Shown here: piece after piece, positions 1-4,983 of the stretch
Numbering within the stretch: the first letter of the stretch is position 1
How the letters are laid out: every line of letters begins with the position of its first letter
Assembly: GCA_031552355.1 (NCBI GenBank)
Contig: JAVBMO010000173.1
Span: forward strand, 1-7,934
Direction: 5' to 3'
Length of the DNA stretch: 7,934 nt
Source: JAVBMO01 sp031552355
Lineage (GTDB): Bacteria > Bacteroidota > Bacteroidia > Bacteroidales > P3
The notes under the pieces: model-generated
What the model saw: the letters and a program-made list of their open reading frames with translations, nothing else
The model's database searches: none
What the model was told of the DNA's origin: nothing
Position numbers and translations under genes: made by a program

Positions 1-69
1 TTTCTTCCCGTTTTTCTTTACATTTGCACTGTGACACTGAGGACAGTAGAGTATGATTGTGACTTGCAT
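1..69 (-). CDS. IS1-family InsA-like transposase subunit, N-terminal part only (runs off the window)
   Basis: The minus strand reads 23 codons from an ATG at 69 without a stop to the window edge. The peptide begins MQVTIILYCPQCHSANVKKN and continues G-K-K, so a CPxC zinc-ribbon half is followed by a KNGKK tract. This is the typical start of IS1-family InsA proteins, where the zinc finger and following helix-turn-helix bind the element's terminal repeats and InsA represses or partners InsB. Only the first half of the finger is visible, so other zinc-ribbon transposases remain possible. The rest of the element lies beyond position 1. Upstream on its strand a GGTG-starting sequence near 135 could be the element's outer end. 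Confidence 0.6.
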   Translation of the reverse strand, partial: MQVTIILYCPQCHSANVKKNGKK

Positions 70-135
70 TTTACAAAAATACTCTTATTTTTCCTGAGTG
101 TCACTTATTTATAGCAGCATACTTTTTATAACACC
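1..135 (-). mobile_element. Left-terminal portion of an IS1-like insertion sequence (partial)
   Basis: This covers the insA-like start plus about 66 nt upstream. The outer boundary is inferred from two facts: homology to an IS1595-type transposase fades between about 151 and 136, and the minus-strand sequence from 135 starts GGTGTTATAAAAAGTATGCT, which has the GGT...ATGCTGC look of an IS1 terminal repeat. The other end and the target duplication are outside the window, so the boundary is approximate. The sequence does not show whether the element is intact. Confidence 0.45.
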
Positions 136-145
136 TCCAAATATT

Positions 146-611
146 TTATACAAATTCATCAAGGTATAACTGAAGATATTTGCACTTTATCTTGTGATAA
201 TTTCCTGAAAAATTTCTCTTCGCAGTAATATGTCCCACCTTAAAGTTTCTTTAGCCGTTTCTTCACTGGATTTTTCTGTAATATACAATTCAACAAAATC
301 AGCAATATTCACATAAGATATACTTTGATCTGTGAAAACAATGCTTTTATTGTCAATAGCCTTTTGTACGGCTTGATTAATCTCTTCCACTTTATGTGTG
401 TTGAGTATTTTGGCTTTAAAATAGCGGAGATTTCCTGCTTCTAGATTTTCCTGTGGGACACTTTCTGCCATAACCAATGTATTTGCTTTTCCAACAGCCT
501 CTCTTCCCCGGATTTCTTTACTTTGTTCTATTTGGCTTGAAGCAACAGTGAAGTAACCTTCATCCATTTCTATCATGCCTGCTAAGGTGTTTTCTGCATG
601 TGGTAGACTAG
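146..611 (-). pseudogene. Degenerate IS1595 (ISXO2-like) transposase, internal fragment
   Basis: The minus-strand reading from about 605 downward contains landmarks of the ISXO2-like DDE transposase domain: GMIEMDEGYF (first catalytic Asp), a basic tract around GREAVGKANTLVMAES, FTDQSISYVN (second catalytic Asp) and ETLRW. After that Trp (codon 237-235) one base is missing. The family's C-terminal part resumes in another frame as H-I-T-A-K-R-N-F, then GNYHKIKCKYLQLYLDEFV, ending in a TAA at 146-148. Where the family normally has HIAISNAKR, three codons are missing, including the Ser-Asn next to the third catalytic position. The N-terminal zinc ribbon and roughly the first third of the protein are absent. 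The open frame that appears to start at 666 owes its first ~25 codons to the antisense of the neighbouring plus-strand gene and should not be taken as the true start. The copy is dead. Confidence 0.85.
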
Positions 612-1137
612 GTGGTGGCAAATATGACATCAAAACCGATGGAATTGAAAGGATTGTTAATGACACGAAGAAAGCGTCGGAGAAAGTGGTATGATTGACG
701 AAATACGCCTTTCTTTTGATGCAAAAAACTTGACAAAAATACAGAAATAGAGGTTGCTACGATTGATTTTCAATCAACTTCCAATAAAAATAAGCTACAA
801 CGCATCACTTATATGGCTTATTCCGGATGGAGTGGTGCCGAACCCATTGAAATTACACTGACTTCCGGTAATATAGAAGATTTTAGCTTCGACAATGAAG
901 TAAACTCCATTTAATTATAGTATAAAGCCGGAAATATTAAAAACTGTTTGCGATAAATCATTGGAAAAAATAAACGAAGAATGCAATGAAACTGTTTTCT
1001 CCTTTATCCAAATTGAATTTGTAAAAGGGCAAGATATTAATTACAATGCATTACTCAAAGGCAATTTAAAATCTAACGGCGTTAAGAAAAGTTATAATTT
1101 TTTATTTGACAAAGATGGAGAGCTAATCAAAGATTAA
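611..1137 (+). pseudogene. Plus-strand gene of unknown function: 5' end lost, multiple frameshifts
   Basis: I do not recognise the family. Coding-like plus-strand sequence occurs in successive frames. The first is 611-694 (GGGKYDIKTDGIERIVND..., stop TGA 692-694). The second starts at the overlapping ATG 691 (MIDEIRLSFDAK...), with a stop at 748-750. The third runs from about 729 (LDKNTEIEVATIDFQ...SGWSGAEPIEITLTSG..., stop 912-914). The fourth runs from about 904 (TPFNYSIKPEILKTVCDKSL...KDGELIKD, stop 1135-1137). One added base in the A-run at 723-728 and one near 900-904 would join the last three into a protein of about 148 residues. The 691 overlap is either a third frameshift or a genuine ATGA gene junction. 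The composition is acidic and polar with alternating beta-like segments and no membrane span. The 5' part is missing where the IS1595 fragment abuts. It converges on the proline dehydrogenase gene across a shared terminator. Confidence 0.7.
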
Positions 1138-1159
1138 GCAATACCTTTGATTAAATGAT

Positions 1160-1194
1160 AAATAAAAGCAACTTTATAAAAGTTGCTTTTATTT
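1160..1194. terminator. Bidirectional intrinsic terminator between convergent genes
   Basis: This is a perfect 16-bp inverted repeat, 1160-1175 and 1179-1194, with a 3-nt loop. The core is AAAAGCAACTTT / AAAGTTGCTTTT, with A/T-rich outer pairs that give a U-run on either strand. It sits between the end of the broken plus-strand gene (1137) and the stop of the minus-strand proline dehydrogenase (1206), so it can end transcription from both sides. Confidence 0.85.
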
Positions 1195-1205
1195 TATGTA
1201 CTAAA

Positions 1206-2381
1206 TTATTTCTCATTTTTAAACTTTCGCCTTCTAGCTTCTTTTCTCAACAATAAAAGTTCCCGGCTTGTTTGCCCTGCTATGGATGTATTTTCCCTTG
1301 CACGGCGAATTAAATAAGGCAACACATTGGCAACTTTCCCGTAAGGCATATATTTAGCTACATTGTAACCGGCATCCGACAAGTTGAAACTCAAGTTATC
1401 GCTCATACCATAAAGTTGTGCAAAAAACACACGTTCATCGTTTTTTACAATAGAGAATTCCAACATCCATTGCATAGCCAGGCGAATACTGCTTTCATTA
1501 TGTGTTCCGCAGAAAATATGAACCTTATCTATATTTTGCAAAGCCGTTTTCATGGCATCATTAAAAGCGTCATCAGTATTGGATTTAGTTTCTTGAATGG
1601 GCGAACGGTAGCCTTTTCCCTTAGCCAATTTTCGTTCTTTTTCCATGTAGGCTCCACGAACAAATTTCACGCCCAAAATAAAGTCCTTTTCCTTTGCTTC
1701 TTTCAAGATCTTGTGGAAATATTCCAAACGGTCATGGCGATACATTTGCAATGTGTTATAAACCACTGCTTTTTCTTTGTTGTATTTTTCCATCATTATT
1801 TCGGCAGTTTCATCTATTGCTTTTTGAAAACGATAATCTTCAGCGTCAATCAATATAGGTTTACCCGCTTTTCGTGCTGTCTCGCAAAGCTGGCTTACCC
1901 GCCAAAGGTAAGCATTGTATTGTTCCTGTTCTTTTTCCGTTAAATCCTGATCAAAGTTCACTTTTTCCAAAACAGACCCCACTATCAAGGCTGTGGGTTT
2001 GAAAACGCTGTGAGATATGAATTCATGGCGGCCTGAATTTTCCACAGAGTACAATAATTCCCTAAAAGCAGGTTCCACATCTTCCTCCCTTTCTGCGGCT
2101 TCTACCGAATAATCCAAAATGGAATAGACCCAGTAGTCGAATAACCTTTTGGCTGTGGGAAGGCATGCCTGAATATTTTCTCCTCCCACAAAAAGCTTAT
2201 ACAAAGTGGGTTTCAGAATCCAATCTATAGGGAAATGTACTTTAAGAGCCAATTGGCTCGAAGCTCCCAAAAAACCTACTAAGCGTGGATATTTTATCAG
2301 ATTATATAAAAACTTGGCATTTCTTAATTCCTTGTTATTTTTAGCTTGAAAAGCAATTTCAGTGTTCGAAAAGTTTATCAT
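1206..2381 (-). CDS. putA: Proline dehydrogenase (monofunctional PutA/PRODH)
   Basis: This flavoenzyme oxidises L-proline to 1-pyrroline-5-carboxylate with FAD, passing electrons to the membrane quinone pool; it is the first step of proline catabolism. The 391-residue protein is a single PRODH beta/alpha-barrel with no P5C dehydrogenase domain, and none is encoded in this window. Recognisable motifs in order are LIDAED (177-182), LQMYRHD (211-217), KFVRGAYM (239-246), GTHNE (292-296), FAQLYGMSD (320-328), YMPYGKV (344-350) and RRARENT (359-365). The last carries the Arg pair family members use to grip the proline carboxylate. Length fits stand-alone bacterial PRODHs. The ATG at 2379-2381 lies about 22 nt downstream of the predicted transcription start. 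The gene stands alone with its own promoter and terminator. A second, truncated and inverted copy of its 3' end lies at 2764-2900. Confidence 0.95.
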   Translation of the reverse strand: MINFSNTEIAFQAKNNKELRNAKFLYNLIKYPRLVGFLGASSQLALKVHFPIDWILKPTLYKLFVGGENIQACLPTAKRLFDYWVYSILDYSVEAAEREEDVEPAFRELLYSVENSGRHEFISHSVFKPTALIVGSVLEKVNFDQDLTEKEQEQYNAYLWRVSQLCETARKAGKPILIDAEDYRFQKAIDETAEIMMEKYNKEKAVVYNTLQMYRHDRLEYFHKILKEAKEKDFILGVKFVRGAYMEKERKLAKGKGYRSPIQETKSNTDDAFNDAMKTALQNIDKVHIFCGTHNESSIRLAMQWMLEFSIVKNDERVFFAQLYGMSDNLSFNLSDAGYNVAKYMPYGKVANVLPYLIRRARENTSIAGQTSRELLLLRKEARRRKFKNEK

Positions 2382-2409
2382 AAAGCGTATTTGTTTTTAA
2401 TTAGTTCAA

Positions 2410-2440
2410 CAAAAATAATTCTTTTCTTGGAAAGAAACAA
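2410..2440 (-). promoter_or_regulatory. Predicted promoter of the proline dehydrogenase gene
   Basis: On the minus strand a TATTTTTG element (2417-2410) matches the Bacteroidota -7 consensus TAnnTTTG, and a TTG (2440-2438) lies 20 nt upstream, as expected for the -33 element. The predicted start is about position 2403, leaving a short A-rich leader before the ATG at 2381 and no Shine-Dalgarno sequence, which is usual for this phylum. Confidence 0.6.
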
Positions 2441-2543
2441 TTTCAAGACTCAGTTCAAAAATAATGCCAGAAGTTAATAGCCTGAGTTCGGGATAAGGAA
2501 GTATCAAAAAGTACGAGAAAAAATGGTAAGAATATATTATTTT

Positions 2544-2551
2544 TACATTTG
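2544..2551 (+). promoter_or_regulatory. Vestigial promoter -7 element of the IS982 fragment
   Basis: TACATTTG fits TAnnTTTG exactly and lies 26 nt upstream of the IS982 transposase ATG at 2578. I see no convincing -33 TTTG at the expected distance, so only the -7 half is supported. It may still drive transcription across the truncated transposase and the proline dehydrogenase remnant toward recX on the opposite strand. Confidence 0.35.
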
Positions 2552-2577
2552 ATAATCAGAAATATAACAACAGATAC

Positions 2578-2763
2578 ATGCTTACCCAAAACAAAATTAT
2601 CAAAATTTTCTGCATTGCAGACGATTTTTGCAAAGAATTTAACCTTGAGATTAAAAAACATCAATTAATAAGCAACGATGATTTAAAGAAGCGAAATCGA
2701 CATAGGGCATTGTCAGATAGCGAAATAATCACCATTTTGTTGTGTTTTCATTTTGGAAGTTTC
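2578..2763 (+). pseudogene. IS982-family transposase, N-terminal 62 codons only
   Basis: The reading frame from the ATG at 2578 has the N-terminal signature of IS982-family DDE transposases of Bacteroidota: FCIADDFCKEF (residues 11-21), then a basic K-K-R-N-R-H-R stretch, then LSDSEIITILL (45-55) and FHFGSF (57-62). Full-length members are roughly 290-300 residues, so the whole catalytic domain is missing. Homology stops after FGSF. The frame runs a few more codons into proline-dehydrogenase-like sequence and ends by chance at TAG 2773-2775. The element's left end is not certain; it may lie near 2481 (CCTGAGTTCG), and the right end is gone. Non-functional relic. Confidence 0.8.
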
Positions 2764-2900
2764 TATAGGGGGTAGCCTAATGATTACCTTATTTAATTCG
2801 CCGTGCAAGGGAAAACACATCCATAACAGGACAAACAAGTAGAGAACTACTATTGTTGAGAAAAGAAGCCAAAAGGCGGAAATTGAAAAATGGGAAATAG
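2764..2900 (+). pseudogene. 3' remnant of a second proline dehydrogenase gene, inverted relative to the intact one
   Basis: From CCT at 2787 to TAG at 2898-2900, 37 codons match the C-terminus of the intact gene (complement 1206-1319): RRARENTSITGQTSRELLLL and onward. My hand alignment gives 15 differences in 114 nt. Only four change an amino acid (A to T, R to K, F to L, E to G) and the TAA stop has become TAG. Upstream, 2764-2786 still resembles the codons for Y-G-K-V-A-N-V-L but with small insertions and deletions. Similarity stops at the stop codon, so the terminator next to the intact gene is not shared. The rest of the gene is missing, replaced by the IS982 fragment. No function is expected. 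Confidence 0.9.
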
Positions 2901-2926
2901 AAATAAAGGATTGTTATGCAATTCCT
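2895..2926 (-). terminator. Possible intrinsic terminator after recX
   Basis: Immediately downstream of the recX stop on the minus strand, AGGAATTG and CAATCCT (2926-2919 and 2913-2907) pair over 7 bp with one bulged A around a 5-nt loop. A T-rich tail, TTATTTCTATTT, follows at 2906-2895. The stem is weak, and the tail lies inside the last codons of the proline dehydrogenase remnant on the other strand. Confidence 0.4.
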
Positions 2927-2928
2927 GA

Positions 2929-3366
2929 TTACTTTAAAACAGCAAAAACCAAATCCGCTTCAAATCCTTTTCCAATCAGGTAAGAGGCCGTCTTTTGTTT
3001 GTCTGCTTTCGACGCTTTTGGTAAGTCGATTCTTTTATCGATTAAATTTCTAAGGACTTCCAAATACTCATTTTCGTCTATTTCTGTCAGAGCTTTTTGA
3101 ATACAAACAGCTGAAATATTCCGTTGTTTCAATTCAAAGATAATCTTTTTGCATCCCCATTGTTTCATGCGAAATTTGCCACGACAAAAGCTACGTGCGA
3201 AACGTTCTTCGTCTAAAAATCCTTCTATAATCAACTGGGCAATAACTTCTTCCGCTTCATCATTCCAAATTCCATGCTGATAAAGCTTTTGACGGACTTC
3301 CTGCATACAGCGGTCTTGCAAAGCACAATAGGCCCTCATTTTTTCTAAAGCTTGGGAAACAGTCAT
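2929..3366 (-). CDS. recX: RecX family regulatory protein
   Basis: RecX binds the RecA-DNA filament in the cytoplasm and limits its extension and activity in recombination and SOS induction. The 145-residue protein is a normal length for the family and all-helical, matching three tandem three-helix modules. The strongest family signature is GFLDEERFARSF (49-60), followed by R-G-K-F-R and a G-x-K-K-I-x-x-E-L-K-Q-R-x-I tract (71-84), and a C-terminal YLIGKGFEADLV (129-140). It is the last gene of the minus-strand run, 49 nt after rpoN, in a gap that holds a heptamer repeat. recA is not in the window. The ATG at 3364-3366 is preceded by an A-rich leader rather than a Shine-Dalgarno motif. Confidence 0.88.
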   Translation of the reverse strand: MTVSQALEKMRAYCALQDRCMQEVRQKLYQHGIWNDEAEEVIAQLIIEGFLDEERFARSFCRGKFRMKQWGCKKIIFELKQRNISAVCIQKALTEIDENEYLEVLRNLIDKRIDLPKASKADKQKTASYLIGKGFEADLVFAVLK

Positions 3367-3372
3367 TTTTTA

Positions 3373-3403
3373 ATTGAAAATTGAAAGTTGAGAATTGAAA
3401 ATT
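3373..3403. repeat. Tandem heptamer repeat (ATTGAAA-type) between rpoN and recX
   Basis: Four consecutive 7-nt units, three exact ATTGAAA and one variant GTTGAGA, occupy 3373-3400 and are followed by a partial ATT. The array fills most of the 49-nt gap and ends about 7 nt from the recX start codon, inside its leader on the transcribed strand. Confidence 0.7.
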
Positions 3404-3415
3404 CATCACTAAAAG

Positions 3416-4903
3416 TCAGTCTTTTGCTTCTTTGCGCAAGCGGCCGACAGGAATTTTCAAGGCTTCGCGGTATTTGGCTATGGTTCTTCTTGCCAAAGGG
3501 AAACCTTTTTTATTCAATTCGTCTTTGAGTTCTTCGTCAGTCAAAGGATTTTGTTTGTCTTCTTTCTCAATGCATTCAATCATTATTTGTTTGATGGAAT
3601 CTGTGGCGACATCCTCGCCTTCTTCGTTGGTAAACGATTTTGAGAAAAAATCCTTCAACAAGAAAACGCCAAAATGAGTTTGTGCATATTTTTGATTCAC
3701 CACACGGGAAACGGTGGAAATATCCAAACCCGTTATATCCGAAATTTCTTTCAACCGCATAGGACGTAACTTGGAAATATCGCCATTTTCGAAAAACTCT
3801 TTTTGGTACTCGATAATGGCCTGCATGGTATTTTCGAGGGTTAAATTCCGCTGTCTGATGGCATCGATAAACCATTTCGCCGAATCTATCCGTTCCTTGA
3901 TAAACTGGAAAGTCTTTTTTTGTTCCTGCGTTTTTTGTTTGGCTTCACTAATATTTTGAAGCATGTCGGAATAGTAGCGACTCACTTTCAAAGGTGGAAT
4001 ATATTGGTTGTTCAAACCAAACTCAATTTCTTTTCCATTGTTATACACAAAGAAATCGGGAACAATATATTGGGCACCTCTTTCGGTTTCCAAAACCGTA
4101 TTTCCGGGTTTGGGATTCAGCGTTACAATTTCCTCTATAGCTTCCTTGAATTCATGGTTTTCCAAAGCAAGGCGTTTACAGATTTTATCGTAATGCTTTT
4201 TTGAAAAACTATCGAAACAATTTTCCAAAACCCTAATAGCATTCTTAATTGCAGGCGTTTTGATTTCCTTTCTTTTCAACTGAAGCACCATACACTCCTG
4301 CAAATTTCTTGCGCCAACTCCCGGTGGATCCAACTCCTGTATAATTTTCAAAACAGATTCTATTTCTGCTGTTGTTGTTTCAATATTATATTTGAAAGCA
4401 AAATCGTTTACCAACGCACTGATTTCACGTTCCAAATAACCGGCATCGTCCAAATTACCTATCAACTCCTCACCTATAATACGCTGTTCATCTGTTAGTT
4501 CTTCAAGGTCGAATTGTTCATTCAAATATTCTTGAAAACTTTTCCCCATAGAAATAGGTAATTCCTTGTAATCTTCCGTATTTCCGTTGCTATTGTTGGT
4601 ATTCAGCTTATAATGAGGAATATCGTCGTCATCTAAATAATCTGTAATATCGTAATCTTCGTTTTTTTCATCTTCGTTTTTGCCATTCTCATCATTTACA
4701 CTAAATTCCGCTGTTTGATCCTCTGTATTTGCAGAATTCTCTTCGCTTTCGTCCTGAGATTCTTCCAACATCGGATTTTTCTCAATTTCCTCCTTAATGG
4801 TTTGTTCCAAATTGGTTACAGGAATTTGCAACAACTTCATCAACATGATTTGTTGTGGCGAAAATTTTTGTTGGAGTTTTAGTTGTAATTTCTGAGAAAT
4901 CAT
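3416..4903 (-). CDS. rpoN: RNA polymerase sigma-54 factor (RpoN)
   Basis: This alternative sigma factor recognises -24/-12 promoters and needs AAA+ enhancer-binding activators to open DNA. The 495-residue protein has all standard parts. The N-terminal Gln/Leu-rich activator-interaction region (about 1-48) is rich in QKLQLKLQQKFSPQQ. An acidic, Asn/Asp/Glu-rich linker (about 48-112) contains a run of four Asp near 91-94. The core-binding region includes GNLDDAGYL (149-157) and DPPGVGARNLQEC (192-204). The promoter-contacting helix-turn-helix lies at about 385-405 (ISDITGLDISTVSRVV). The RpoN box ARRTIAKYRE is at 471-480, one residue from the usual ARRTVAKYRE. It is 80 nt downstream of asnS with a strong hairpin in the gap, and 49 nt upstream of recX. 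No sigma-54 activator gene is present here. Confidence 0.97.
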   Translation of the reverse strand: MISQKLQLKLQQKFSPQQIMLMKLLQIPVTNLEQTIKEEIEKNPMLEESQDESEENSANTEDQTAEFSVNDENGKNEDEKNEDYDITDYLDDDDIPHYKLNTNNSNGNTEDYKELPISMGKSFQEYLNEQFDLEELTDEQRIIGEELIGNLDDAGYLEREISALVNDFAFKYNIETTTAEIESVLKIIQELDPPGVGARNLQECMVLQLKRKEIKTPAIKNAIRVLENCFDSFSKKHYDKICKRLALENHEFKEAIEEIVTLNPKPGNTVLETERGAQYIVPDFFVYNNGKEIEFGLNNQYIPPLKVSRYYSDMLQNISEAKQKTQEQKKTFQFIKERIDSAKWFIDAIRQRNLTLENTMQAIIEYQKEFFENGDISKLRPMRLKEISDITGLDISTVSRVVNQKYAQTHFGVFLLKDFFSKSFTNEEGEDVATDSIKQIMIECIEKEDKQNPLTDEELKDELNKKGFPLARRTIAKYREALKIPVGRLRKEAKD

Positions 4904-4921
4904 AATTTGAAATAAAACTTT

Positions 4922-4959
4922 ATCGAAGTATTCTCCTGTACTTAAAAGAATACTTCGAT
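4922..4959. terminator. 13-bp perfect hairpin between asnS and rpoN (terminator or attenuator candidate)
   Basis: ATCGAAGTATTCT (4922-4934) and AGAATACTTCGAT (4947-4959) are perfect reverse complements around a 12-nt loop. The hairpin sits in the 80-nt gap, 19 nt before the rpoN start codon. On the transcribed minus strand it is followed by AAAGTTTTATTT, only a mediocre U-tract, so complete termination is doubtful. Partial termination, mRNA processing or protection, or a protein-binding palindrome are alternatives. Confidence 0.55.
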
Positions 4960-4983
4960 TTTGAATTTTAGATTCTAAAAAGA

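Noticed and set aside
31..104. Inverted octamers GTGACACT (31-38) and AGTGTCAC (97-104) around the IS1-like start codon
   Set aside because: They could be an autoregulatory site, but 8 bp separated by about 58 nt, with one half inside coding sequence, is weak and likely chance.
1416..1943. 175-codon open frame on the plus strand
   Set aside because: It lies entirely antisense to the well-supported proline dehydrogenase. It is rich in Phe/Ser/Cys with no family motifs, as expected for a shadow frame.
2448..2487. ACTCAG / CTGAGT inverted repeat upstream of the IS982 fragment
   Set aside because: Six base pairs across a 28-nt loop in AT-rich DNA is too weak for a terminator or a confident IS end, though CCTGAGTTCG at 2481 may mark the element's left terminus.
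2455..2664. 69-codon minus-strand open frame
   Set aside because: It is antisense to the start of the IS982 transposase fragment and its leader; no domain pattern.
3576..4204. Several overlapping open frames inside rpoN on both strands
   Set aside because: All are shadows of the intact sigma-54 gene, which has every expected motif.
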